64,000 nucleotides of DNA from Panagrolaimus kolymaensis. Its lineage: Eukaryota > Nematoda > Chromadorea > Rhabditida > Panagrolaimidae. The stretch lies in the NCBI GenBank assembly GCA_028622995.1, contig JAJQJQ010000022.1, forward strand, positions 1,736,001 to 1,800,000. Direction: 5' to 3'. Under the pieces are notes generated by a model. It searched no databases. It worked only from the letters and a program-made list of their open reading frames with translations, and was not told where the DNA came from. The translations under genes were made by a program, and so were the position numbers. Below, one piece after another: positions 24,701 to 37,800 of the stretch. Numbering within the stretch: position 1 is the stretch's first letter; each line of letters starts with the position of its first letter.

Positions 24701-27700
24701 TTGAACCCACATTGAATGTAGTCGAATGAGATGGGCATGATAAACAATCACCAGAACCTCGATCAGATTTATATGTTCCAATTGCGCATGCTAAAAAATT
24801 AAAATAAAATATTACCGTAATTCAAAATGTTTATTTATTTTTTCTGAGATTTTTTTTATGTGTTAAAAAGTCATTTCAAGAGCCTTCATTTTGAGGGTGC
24901 TTCAAACCCTTCTCTTCAACTAAAAGGTGTGGATTTCATCTCACTTTTCTCTCATAATTTTTTACCGAATGTTTTTTTCTTCCTTTTTAAGTACGTATTC
25001 TTTTTTTTCTTGGGACAGCCGTCTTCTTGTCTTCTATTTTCTACTTATTGGCAAAAAAAAGTGCTAAGGTGCCGCGCGAGACGATCATTTTCATACTATT
25101 TATTTATTTATTTGAGGTCAAGATTCGGTCATCGCCTTTCTTTTCTCTCAAATATATCTATCTTCAAAACAAACAAAAGCTTCAAATTGCGTTTTCTTTT
25201 TCTTTTCTCAACATTGAACTATGCGTGACTGCGGCCTGCGACTGTAAAAAAACTATCAAGGGTCGAAGAAGGATATCAGCCTTTTTTGATTGAAGAAAAA
25301 TAATTTTTTTAAAGAAAGCCGCTATAAAAAAAAAGAATCATAAATGAATGTGATGTGATGATCGCGGCAAATCATCATCGATAGATAGATAGAAAAAAAA
25401 GTAACAAAGCAATGCAAACCAAGAAATCGTTCGCTATTTTTTTCCATCATGAAAAAGCAGAGATGTTCCCTTTTTTCCAATTTGTAAATATTTGTTTTAA
25501 TATTTTTTTAATTAAAAAAAAGTTTTTTATTTATTGCTTTTTGATTTGCATGTTTTATGTTAATTTTTTTAAATTACGCTCTAGCAATAGCAATAAAAAA
25601 GCACACGCGAGTGAAGAGCATCCAAAAATGCCATTGCAAAAACTTTTTTTTCATTAAAAAAATTCTTTTGTTTGAAAATAAATTTTTTTGCTTCTTCAAA
25701 ATTAGCCGCGTTTCAATATTATCTTTTTTTTGCTGCTTGAAACATCTTTGAATGGTCAAGAAAAATAAGAGAAATGAAATTGCTTTGTGGTGCCTTTTTG
25801 AATGCTACGGCTGCTGCTCCTTGTGTCCTTGGCCAGCGTCATCTTCTTATTATTCTTGCGGCGGGTGATGGTCACTCTCTCACTCGCTCTTTTCCCTCTG
25901 ACAGCCGGAAACAATTTGCAACAAATATTTTTCTTCCATAAAAAAGTCTTTTGCGAAACAAAAAAAATAAAAACAAAAAAAAGTAATTGTTTCGCTACTG
26001 CTAAAAATGACCGTAAAAAAAGTTTTACCCTTATCGCTGACGATGTCGCCAGAAGTTCTATGTATTTCTCTAAGATTAGCCTCAAAAAAAAGTACGGATC
26101 TAAACTAAGAATAAAGTAGAGCTTAGCAGATGCCCTAAAAAACTTAACCGATAATTGCAATTGCAAAGTTTCTGTTTTTTTTTGAAAAATTTGAAACAAT
26201 TTTGGCTTCAAAAAAGCCATAAACAATGGCCATTTTTTCTCCCTCGTGTGCTTTTTGCTTTTTGAATTGTTTCAGGAATGGAAGAACGATAGAGAAAAAG
26301 AAACAATAATGATGCATTTTTATTTTGTTCTTCTGCTGGTCCAGAAAAAAATTTTTTATTATAAACATTTAAAAATTTATTATTTATCGGAATTTTTTAA
26401 TGTCTTTTTTCATTTTGGATTAATCAAAAAAGTGGCAAAAATATTTTAGGATTTCCACAGTAGTCTCGAAAAAGTAAGCAGCGAAATAAACCGTAAATTA
26501 AAAAACATGCGTAAAGAAAAGTTTTTATGAAAAGAAACTCAAATCGTTACTCATTTTTCCAAGGTTAAATCTTATTTCTTTCTTCCTTTTTTCCACTCAT
26601 TTTTACCGGTAAAAACAAAAGAGTTACTTTTCTTTTTTTTTGTGGAAAAGAAACACGTCGTTTTTCCTTAATGAAAGCTTTTTTCCTTGCATCTAATGAA
26701 AGAGGCGAGGGTCAAAAAAGGTCGTCGAACTAACTAACTCATCCTGAATCAAATAAAAGCAAAAGCAACAAAACATTCGAGGAGTGAGAATAAAAAAAAT
26801 CCCTGTCATTTTTAAAAATGCCGAATGTTTTCTTTTGTTTTTTGACTCAAATTTCGTTGTCATTAAAGGGAAGACGACTATTTTTTTTTTTGCGCGCATC
26901 ATTAATGAAAGCCATTATTGCAACAGGAGACGACAACCAACGACACGAACGAAGCGAAAAAAATAAAATAAATGTGTGAATTTAGCACATTTTTAATGTA
27001 CAACAACAACCACACAAAATTTTATGAAGCGTTTGAATAGTTTTTAAAATGAGCTCCTTGAAGAGGAGACATTTTTATGCGAAATTTTAAATAAATCGTT
27101 AAAATTTGAAAAAGATAGTCTAACATACCTGAGCACATGCTTTGTTCAACAATTGGAACGAAACCAGAATTACAATCACAATTGGATGAAGTTCCAATTT
27201 GTTCCCATCGACCATCTGCACGACAAATGGATGTTGGAGCTTGAATTATTCCAGGTGGAGGAGATGAATTTGCAATACATCTACCGGGCACAGAAACCAC
27301 TGAATGGACATCCGACCCTGTTACAGTTCGTGGAAGATAAACGAATGATGAAGTTATGGATGGACAAATTTGATAATAAATCTTAAATGTAAAAATAATT
27401 TTCTTTTTTAAGAGTTTGGTATTGGACTTACTTTAACATAAAGCAATGATGAACAAGCTCCACTATCACGAAATGAAAAATATGCATGCGAAGTATTAAA
27501 TGCAAAACTGCTAGTTTGTATATAACTCCTAGATTTTTCTGATGTTGCTGTGATAGTATCAATTAATTCCCAATATGGATCTTCTTGCCATTTTTCAGCT
27601 AAGACATCCCTCGAATTTGATGGTCGTCCATAAAGTCTTAAAGTTTCTTTGCAAGCTCTCGAATATGCAGGCATTTCGGCGCATGCTCGCATCGAAAATT

Positions 27701-28841
27701 TTACTTCAATAAAAAGTCGATTTGCTTCACCTTTTCCAATTTTAGGAACCAATATCCAATTATCTGGATCTTTAGCTTCCACATTGCAAACGGAATAGGC
27801 TTGATGATTAAGGCCATCATCTTCAGATCGATAAGTTTCTTCTAGCCACTAAAAACAAAAGAAAAAGAGTTATAAAAACCGGTTTAAAATACTCATTAAG
27901 CCATAGTTTTTTGTGAGTGAGAAAATGAGAAATTTAAGAGTTAAAAAATAGAAAGATTCGACCTTGGAAGTAATCGCTCAAGGTAATGAGAGAAAGAAAA
28001 AATGAAATAACTTTTAAAAAAACTTACACCATCCTGACCATCAACATTTGTCACCGTTCTCCAATCAAGTTCAACTGTAGCATTTAAAGTATCTAACAAA
28101 TACACTAAAATATGGAGGAAAAATTTAGTAAAATTTAATTTATAAAAATAATAATAATTAATTTGTGAAATTTATTATTAAAAATTAGTTGCTATCATGA
28201 ACAGTAAAAAATATGTGTGAATTACTTTTTTTTCAATAGTAATCTAATTTTTCGAACACATAAATTTTTTTATTAACATAATAAAATTTTAAAATCTATT
28301 TTTTAACTATCTTTTTTTTAAAGTGCATTTTAAGTATCCATCCTCTTCAATATCGTTTTAAAAAAGTTGCAAAAATTCTTTGATTTATTGTTTTTCTTTT
28401 TTATTTTATTTTAAATAAAGCCATAAATTTCTGAGACTTTAAAAATATAGAGAAAGAGAGAATAACAAAAAAAGGCGTCAAATTTCACGGTTTTTGCAAT
28501 GATCTCGGAAGTGTGAAAAAAAAATAAGAGGAAGAGGAAAAAAAGAGACAGGTGTCAGTTCGAGGTGGCACATCAAAAAACTTTTTCCTCTTTCCTCCAT
28601 CTTTCAATCGTTTGTTTTTGGATTTGAGAAAGCCGTTAAAAAGTGTGCCATCAAAAAAATAAATTTAAACAGCTGCTAACAAGTTTTTGAATGAAAAAAA
28701 AGCAATGGAATTTTTGTGAATTGAATTTTTAAAATTTTTTGTGGTTTAAAAATATTTAAAAACACAAAAAAACAAACCTCGATTTGATATCACAAAATTA
28801 AATAATATAAATAAAATATAGAAACAATAATGTAAAATCAT
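21783..28841 (-). CDS. vab-1: Eph receptor tyrosine kinase (VAB-1 orthologue)
   Basis: This is a single-pass receptor for ephrins that guides cell movement and axons. Nine exons (28778-28841, 28028-28104, 27432-27848, 27129-27381, 24234-24790, 23763-24186, 23492-23572, 23126-23352, 21783-23045) join in frame to 1,120 residues. Order: signal peptide (1-20), ephrin-binding domain starting [15 protein letters not shown], Cys-rich region (about 195-310), two fibronectin III domains (about 312-540), membrane helix (about 557-577), juxtamembrane tyrosines in [13 protein letters not shown], kinase and SAM domain (about 985-1055). The kinase is complete: GVGEFGEV loop, Lys706 in [12 protein letters not shown] with Asp800, DFG Asp818, and an activation-loop Tyr in PEYTTNGG. 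The C-terminus FPV could be a class II PDZ ligand. Introns of 673 bases and 2.3 kb interrupt the ectodomain. Confidence 0.96.
24793..27128 (-). other. Large (2.3 kb) intron 4 of the Eph receptor gene
   Basis: This intron lies between the exons coding for the ephrin-binding and Cys-rich parts. It is about forty times longer than the typical intron here and has the same A/T-run texture as the 28.8-45.5 kb interval. A relatively GC-rich patch lies at about 25800-25910. I see no nested gene; a 105-codon open frame on + at 25802 lacks family features. Confidence 0.6.
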
Positions 28842-31800
28842 GGCGGTGGCTTTTATTTGAAATTATTACTAATTATCTTCGTATCGAAAAATATAATAAT
28901 AAGCTCTAATAATTTCGAATGAATAAAAAAATGTTTATAATTGAAATCTTTCAATTTTTCGATCGTTTCATACTTTTCTTTCTTTGACTTCGTTCAAAAT
29001 ATTTGCAAAGGCAAATGAATGATGGAAACTTCAAAATGCCAATGAGCAAATAAAAAATATGTGTGTATTCAAAAAAAGGCACCTATAAAGAATGAAGCTT
29101 TGAATAATTAATTTTTTTTTAAACAAAAAATAGTAAAGTCCACGCACGTCTCAAAATTAAAATTTCACGAAGCATAAAAGAATTTGTAACAAATTAATCA
29201 AAAGAAAAATATATGCAAAAACAAAAAACTGCAGCAAAATAATTTTATTGTTTTGAAGAAGCTACGCATATTTTTTTGTTGACCAAAAAAGAATACAAGA
29301 GAGCCGAAAGGAAGAAAAAGAAAGGCAAGGGCAAAAAAAAAAATAGGCGCAACCAACTGACCACTCGGAACTGCCCAGGAATAAGAGAGAAGAGAAGATT
29401 TGTTCGTCCTCCTCTTTTGCATCGTCTTCTTTCTTGGTTTTGCTTTTTGCTGCGTCAACCAAGGAATGGAACGGGAAAAAAATACTAATGACTCCGCCTT
29501 TATTGTAGCGCGTAAATATATTTTTAAATGGGCTCATTTATGGGAGAAAAAACGTTAAAATTTCTATATAAAAATTCTTATTAATTTTTTAAAAACAAAA
29601 TCCAAAAAACTAAATCAACAGGTGATGTTTTTTTTTTGTAAAGCTTAAGCTTATTTTTTGGAATACAAAATGCGCAACCTTAAAGTGGCAAAAAAAGAAC
29701 ATGCTCTCGAACTGGATTAATCGGATCAACGAGAATGTTATTTGGGGAGAATAAAAAAAAGGGCATTGTTTTGGAGGGAAAAAAAGAAAAGAAAGGACAC
29801 AGGATGAAAAAAAAATTCTATTGTTCTTGAGGGATTTGAAACGAACATACAAGGCCATATGAGTGGACTTTGTGGCTGACTGACTGATTCCAGGTGACTT
29901 TCAATAACAATGGATTCAGTCAAAAAATAAAATAAGGTAAACGAAATATAACCGAGTATGTGCCAAAAAAATAAAAGAAGAAAAGAATGGATAATAATTA
30001 GCGAGAAAGAAAAGATGAGGAAGAAAAGAAAGAAGTCTATAAAAAAAAATAAGGAACGCGAGTGCCATTGAATATACCGTGGCCCTAATCAGTGAAGCGT
30101 GGATTTTGAAAAAAATAAAAAATATATATAATAAAGGTGGGAAATGGCGGCAGAAAATGAAGGAAGAAGGATGAAACTCTTTAAGAAAAAAAGAGAGGGA
30201 AAAAATATTGAAGATTTTGACGGATGATAAACTCTCAAATATGAACACGCCAGAGAGTTTTTTTTCATACTCTTATTGATTGCAGAAAAAATAAAATAAA
30301 AAACAAATTTAACTAAAATAAAGTAAGAAAAATAAATAAAAGAAGGTGAACTTTTTTTTCAAAACATTTTCAATTACATTAATCTTTCTTCCTTTTGCTA
30401 TCTCAAAATTATTTTTCCCGATAGAAATCACTCATTTAATACCAACATAGTTTACTCATCACTACCCTATCTCTTACTCTCCAAGAATATTCGACCTTGT
30501 AAGATTTTTTCCATAAAAGTTCATCGCTCTTTTTCCTCAAACTTAACCATAAACTTTTAAGCAAAAATTGTTTCTATCAAACTTTTCCTTTTCATTTTTT
30601 TCCTCAAAGATTAATTACTCAAAAAAAAGTAAATATCGCGATCGATGTAAAAAATAAATTTGCTCGCTCGAGCCGTGTCCAACCCGTCGACCCCAATTAG
30701 TCATTTCGAGTCATTCTATAGCACTTCAAAAGCTTTCTTCCGCTCTCACTCTTTTCTTACAATCAGCTTATCATTTAATTTAATCGAGTATAAACACATT
30801 GGGAGGTTCTTTTGAAGAAATGCCGAAAATGGAGAGTTAATGTTTGTATATATTTTTTTCTCGATGAAGTTTCTTATGTCAGCAAAAAAGTGGAATGGAA
30901 GCTGTGATAAGACTCTATAATCCAAATGAACCGATAACTTTTCATTGATTATGTAAAAAGGAAAATGTTGTTTAGATTTAAGGGGAATACAGTGATTTTG
31001 AAATGTAAGTAGCTTATAATTTTTTTGACTGTCAATAAACTCAGATCAGATCAAAAATCCTCCTTAAAGTATAACCTTTGTTCTTTTATAGTTAAACCCA
31101 AAAAAGTGTTAGCAAAGAACAAAGAAAGGCAAAAAGAAGACGACAAAATGATTGATGGAAAAAAGTTTTGTTGTTGTGTATTGTTTTAAAAACAAATTAA
31201 ACTTGAATGAATGAATGCTAACGGAAATATTATTATTATTGTTAAAAGCAAGCCTCAGGAAAGAAACCGCAAAACAGATGTTTATTATATTTTTTTTAAA
31301 CATTGACAAAACATTGCATTGAGAAGATGTGAAACAAAAACCCATAAAACTCTAACTATAAAAGATTGAGTAATAAATCGCACACAAAAAAAAGTTTAGG
31401 AAGATAAAAAAAATTTATCACCTCTCTATTTTTTTATTCGCGTGTGGTCGGTCACTCATTCTAACAACACTCTCGCAACTAAGAATGATGGAAATCTTAA
31501 AGTTATTATAAAACATAAAAAAAATTTTATAATAACGAATGCCACACTTTTTTTTATATTCGAAAAAGAACGAACAGTTGTTATTTTTTATTACATTAAA
31601 GGAAAAAAATCATAAAAATGTCTGTAATGTTTTATAACACTCACTCACTCTCGAAGGATGGAAGATGATGGAGATGATTGAGGTCGTCGATAAGAAAAAA
31701 TGAGAAGAAAATGCCTTAAAGGCCAAAAACGGAAGAAATAATTATGGTTTTTTTGTTTTTTCGATGAGTGTATCTCTCATTTTGGATAAGTAACATTATG

Positions 31801-34800
31801 ATGATGGAAGAGAGGGATCTAAAAAAATGTGATAATTGTTGAAATCTTGAGAAAGAGAAAGCTTAAAGGAAGTACTTGACCCATGTTTTGACGATGTTAC
31901 AAATGAATTACATCTACATAGAACATTAGTTTAAACATATTTGAAATTTCTTCAAAAAAATATTTGGAAATAAAAGTTACTGTTAATTAAAAATTTATAT
32001 ACGAAAAAAACCATCGTGGTATTATTCCAAGTAATAGCCATCAACCGATTTTTACGTATTTACTTAAAATTCTATGAATTTCCAATAGCCTTAAAATAAA
32101 AAAGATTATATTGAAAGAAATTGTCGCAGTTTAAAAAGTTTTAGACCACCTTGAATTATTTTTATCCTCCAAAAACGAAGCTTTTAGGTATGAAAAAAAA
32201 CCATCTAAGGATCTTTAAAAATTTCTACATAATTTCAATTAAAAATCGAAAAAGAAAATGAGAAAACGCTATCATCCTTTAATCTTTTCTCTCCTAAAAT
32301 TCCAAAACTCAAAAAATAGAAAAAAAGGTATCGCGCAAAAACGTGAAAATGAAAAATTAAGAAAAACAGAAGCAATTTTCTCTCTCTTTTCACCTCTCAA
32401 AAAAAATTTTTGACTGATTAATATCGCTAAAATCGGATCACTTTCTTTCTTCTTATTTTTTTAATTAGAAAAATTTTTTGAGGTAGGTATATCAAAAGCG
32501 AATAAATATTTTTTTCTGGAAGCAATGCAAAAATGAGGTCTCTCTTTCTATGGAGAAATAAAAATTAGAGAAAGATTTGATGAAAGATGATTTAATGCGT
32601 TTAGATAAAATGACTGGTTTCAATCCATTCTTCTTGGAGAAAAAAGCAAAAATTAGAAAACAAAAAAAAATTCAAATCAGGTCTTTAAGGAAAGAATGAA
32701 TAGTGGTGATCCAACAACAACAAGAATAACAATAATGATGATAGTGATGTAAAAAAAACATAACTACATAATCGTTAAACAAAAAAATTGAAGAAGAATT
32801 ACGGAATTATTTTTGATCAGAAACATAAACTTACACGAATAAAAGGAAGAACGGTGATGGATGGAACTGGTTTGAGAGGAAAAAAGTTACGTTTAGGATT
32901 ATGGCTTCATAAAACACAACGGACGTGGACAATTAGTTTTTAGGGGTTTAGGAATAGAAGAATGTAAAGTTAGGATTAGAAATTGTAAGCATTTAGAACT
33001 TTTTAGAAATGATATCGAAAAAGAGAGTTCAACCATAAAAAATAAATTTTGGGAAGTGGCCAAACAAATTATATTTTGAATTCTATTACAATTTGCTAAA
33101 ACTATGGAAATACGTACCAAAAAAAACTGACCACCAAAAATAAATAATTTTCGTAAAAAAAATCAAAAAACTTTTTGGGGTCAATTTGATTCATAAATCA
33201 TTTTTTGCTTTTCTCCCGCTTTTTTTTCCAAGCTGCCTCCTTCCTAAATTTGATTGAATCAGGCACCCGTCGATTCTTCGGTTGATTCATGGTTTTTAAC
33301 ACACAATACTTTTTTCTCTCCGCCATGTTTTTCCCTTTTTAACCAAATTAGCATTTTTATTTCTTGTTTTAGTTTTTTCTTATTTCTCGCGCCAATAAGT
33401 TTCTTTTTTTCAATCAAAAATCCTTCTTTTCAAAAAACATTAATAAAACATTAATCCTCCATCTTTTTTCTTGTCGTATATTCAAAAACAATTGAAACAA
33501 GAGCAAAAAAATAAGAAAAAGAAAAATGATTGGAGAGGAAATGGCGCCGATTGGGGGATAACAATACGTTTGCGTGAAGGCCATCATCAACCAGGCAGGC
33601 AGCCAGCCGTCTGCCACGGTTCCTTCGAATGTCTGCGATGTTCGCCATTTTTTTGTATCGTTAATTAGAAAAGCGTTTTTTGCATAAAACGAATGGAAAA
33701 GAAATTTGGCATTAATTGCAAAGGATTGTTGAAGAAAAAAAAGAGAATGAAATAAAAAAAAATGAACACTCTTCTACTTCGAGAGATGATGACAAGAAAA
33801 AGCGATAAAAAAAATTTTGGCACCAAAATTACGCCGTTCGAGGACGATGAACGATGGATGCAACATTTATTGCTTTTTTTATTAGACTCAAAAAATTGCA
33901 ATATTGAGAGAGAAATGCTTGCCTGCGCGAATAAAAAAGTGTGTGGTTGGTTAGGGTTAGTTAGTGACCGATTGACCGAAGCAACAAAAAAAAAAGATTG
34001 GGAAAAAAAGAAAATCTAAAGTGCAAGGAATAGAACGTTAAGGGTAAAAAAGATTATGGGAAGGTAATAAAATTATAATATTGTATGAATATGGAAATTA
34101 GGTTATCAGTAGGCTTAAACTTTGGTTTTATTGTTACCATAATAAAAATGGGAGGAATTAAAAATGGAGATAAGAAAGTGAGAAAAACAAACAATAAAAA
34201 CATGATAACGAAAAGCTACAGTAATGGGTGTTTCTCAATAAAATGGTCTCATTTTCAGGTTTAACACTTCAAAAACAAAATCATTTTTTTAAAAAACATC
34301 AAAGTAAAATAAATAAATAAAAAACAAAACTCCAATAATTTTTGTTCAATCGGTTTTCATTTCTTTTCCCATTTTTTACCGCCAAAAAAAATAAGGCAAG
34401 CAAGCATTAATCCGTTTTGTAAATAATCTCTTCCTTTTTTCCTTTTTATTATTACCTGAAAGACTCAAGGAACTCAACTTACTTTAAGTTTTTTTTTCAT
34501 GGGAGATTTAAAACTTACCCATTAAAGAAAAAATAAATTGTATGCGCAAAGATTATCGAGAAAAAATTCAGCAAGAAAGCATCGGTCAGTCATAAATGCT
34601 TGCGCGATTTTGATTTTTTTTTCTTGAAGAAAAAAGGAAAGTGAGCACATGGCGTTTTCTTCAAGTGGATTATTACCCCTCCCTCAATTTTTAAGTCTTC
34701 CTTGAAAGATGAAGATGGTGATGATGATGATGATCGCTTGCTTGGGTAAGAGAGTGAATAAAGAATAGAATGAATATGATTGAAAACAAAAGCAGCAGTT

Positions 34801-37800
34801 ATCGAAGAAGCTAAAGCGAGATTTTTTTTTCTTCTAAAGTGGGCTTTTAACAGTCACAGCTTTTTTCTTCATTGTAGTAAAAGAAAAGGATTCATAACTT
34901 CCTTTGAAAAATAAAGCAAAAAAGCTGTTTTAACAAAAAATAAAATGGGCGAGGGTGGAAATTAAAAGCTTGCGTTTTTTCTCGTCTCGTTTTCATATCT
35001 TCTTCTCATTCATTATTATTATTGTGCGCTAAAAGCAACAACATAAGGGTTTTATTTTTTTGGAAAGGAGTTAATCAAATTACAAGCTTTTTTGGTTGAA
35101 GAAAAAGGATGCGCGCTTTCTTTCTATAAATGAATAAGAAAGAAGCAAACCCAAAAGCAAATGAATGAAACCCATCCTCACTCATTCTAATTTTTAGGTT
35201 AAAACATAAAGTCAAAGGCAGCAGCGGCAATGGTTTAAAAATCCTTTGATGATGAATGCTTTATTTTTTCGGAAGCTCTCAATAATTTTTTTTCTGCGAG
35301 GATATATCATTATTATTATGTTATGGCTCATGCTCATGATGATGGTTGGCGATGGCATATGTGGGAGAAGAAGAAATGGGGAGACATGAAAAAAGACAAA
35401 GCCGAGAAACAACTAAAATAAAAATTCATATAGAGAAGAAAAAAAATATCCGTGTCAATGCTTTTTTTCTTCTTCATCTTTCTGGAGTAATGTGAATTCT
35501 TTTAAGGAGGATAAAAAAAATAACAAAGGCATGCAATCAAATGAGGCGCAAATTAGACCGTTACATTTTTTTTAGTCAAAAGAAGGAGATATTTTTTGAT
35601 TTAAACCGCGCAGAAAAAAGTGTTAAAGGGATTTGAAACAATCGGAAGCCGACATAGAGCTTCCGAGATTGGAAAATTCTTAGCAAATTTTACATCTAGT
35701 CCTCTAACGAATACTTGGCATTTGAATTGAAGAAGCTCCCAAAAATTTTAGAGTTGCAAAAAACTAAAAAAGAAAAAGAAAACATGAAATTGGAATGAAG
35801 TGTCTCCATTGGGAGTAATAGTGGCCACGCTGAAACATGTCCCGGAAGAAGAAGATGTGTCAATGAAAGCTTTTTTTGGTGTTGTTAAAACTTTGTTTGT
35901 TTGCGTGAAACTTAGAAGGAAAAAGAAGATGTCCATGTAAGAGTAACATTTTTAGAAGCAGAATTTTGCATTAACAACCCATATCAATTATTTAATGCCA
36001 AGTTTTTTTTGATTGAAAAATAAATCCATTAAGAAATCTCTTGAAAAGTTTAAACAAAAACAAAACAAAAAAGGGTCTCAAAATCTCGACGATTCAATTA
36101 AACCTCCAATAAATAAACACCCAACAATAAAAAAAAATGATTATGAGAAAAATTTCTTCTAAAAAAGCTTTTTGACAAAAGTGTTTTTCACTTGACTTTT
36201 TAACTCCAAAAGCACCAAACAAAAAAATCCCATTGTTTGTCATCAACTTTTTTTTCTCTCTTTGTTCTTTTTTTGAGAAAAGAAAAAAAACCGTAAAAGC
36301 ATCCTTAAAAAACATGGAACCAAAAGAAGGCCAACCAAAAAAAGATGCCATTGAGTGGACAACAACAAACTCCATCCAATATGGCTTTCCCCCATTATTC
36401 TCAATTTTATTTTATTTTTTCAAAAATAAAGGAAGGCTCTTACAAGAAGTTGTTTTCAACGAAAACAACGGCAACGATGGCGTCGTTGTTATGTTTCCCA
36501 CGGGAAAGAAAAACCATTAGAAAAACATGCAAAAAAATTATTTTTTGCTTCTGCTGCTTTTCCTTTCGGTGGCGTTCCTTGAGACTATGGTTTTAAAAAG
36601 CTTCTTTTTGTTTTAAAACAAAAAGAGAAAAGGAAAAACTTTGAAAAAAAGGAAAAAGCATATGTTTTTAAAATGGCTACTTTAATAATAGACTCGACGA
36701 TTTTGGCTCACATGAATTATGTCCATTATTAGTTCCTCCACCAAAAAGCTTTCATTCGAACGCTTTCTTATTTTAGTTTCCTCGCTTGCTTGTTTGGTAA
36801 TAATCAATCAAAATTAACCCCAAAAACATTTTTTTTCTTCTAAAATATTGAGCTATTATTATTATAAAGCACATGAGAGAAAGAGAGAATATTCGCAACA
36901 TTAAAAATAATCTGTCAATTTTTTTTTGCAATGCCATACTTTTTTTGTTTTTATCGATGATGAAGACGCGTGTCTAATGGCATTCCTTCAATCTGTCATA
37001 ATCATATATAATTGCCGCATGTCAATGAGAGATATTTAGGAGAGAAAAATGCAATGTTATTTGTTTGTTTGAGGATTAAAAAAAGGTGTGAATGCGGGAA
37101 AATATAATCTTTTTGTGATTGGATTGACAATTGATGAGGTTGCAATCATGGGAAATAAAGTTTTAGGGAATCATTTAAGCGGTCAAGAACCGAGAATTGA
37201 GAAAATGAATATTGTATGAATGAGATTAAAAGGGATAATATTGCGACTTAAAATGTTTAGAGGGAATTAAGGATTAATAATATTATTGGATCAAAAGAAA
37301 TATAGGAAAAAGGTCCAAAAAAAGTAATAAAAAAAATAAGGAGAAAAAACTGTAAATAATCAAGGGTATTAAAACATAGATATGGTACTCCAAATATTTT
37401 AACAATTTTCCGACTTAATATTTTTTGGTTTAAAATGGAAAAACAAAATTTAAAAGATTGAGAAATGAATTGGACAAAAACTTTTGTTTCAAAATAAATT
37501 TAAACAAAAAAAGACTTTTTTTCTGAAACACACAAACATGACAGCTCGTAAACATCATGGCTGAAGCGATAAAATCATCATAAAAATACACACAATTTTA
37601 CAACTATGACTAATCTATAGCATAAAGAAAAAATGGAGCGATGGGGTCAAAAACCAGCATGAATCAGTTTAGTGACCACCGGAAGGAAATTTAGTAATTC
37701 ATAAAACTTTTCTATGGGAAAATGATTAACTTTTCTTCCTCATTTTTTACTTCGCCAACTTATTCATCTGATTAACACTTTGACCACTGATGGCATTTAG

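Noticed and set aside
25379..25395. GATA microsatellite
   Set aside because: Only about four units; no more than expected background repeats.
25802..26119. 105-codon open frame on + inside Eph intron 4, hydrophobic start
   Set aside because: It has no recognisable domain, ends in Lys-rich low complexity and lies antisense in an intron; likely chance in a relatively GC-rich patch.
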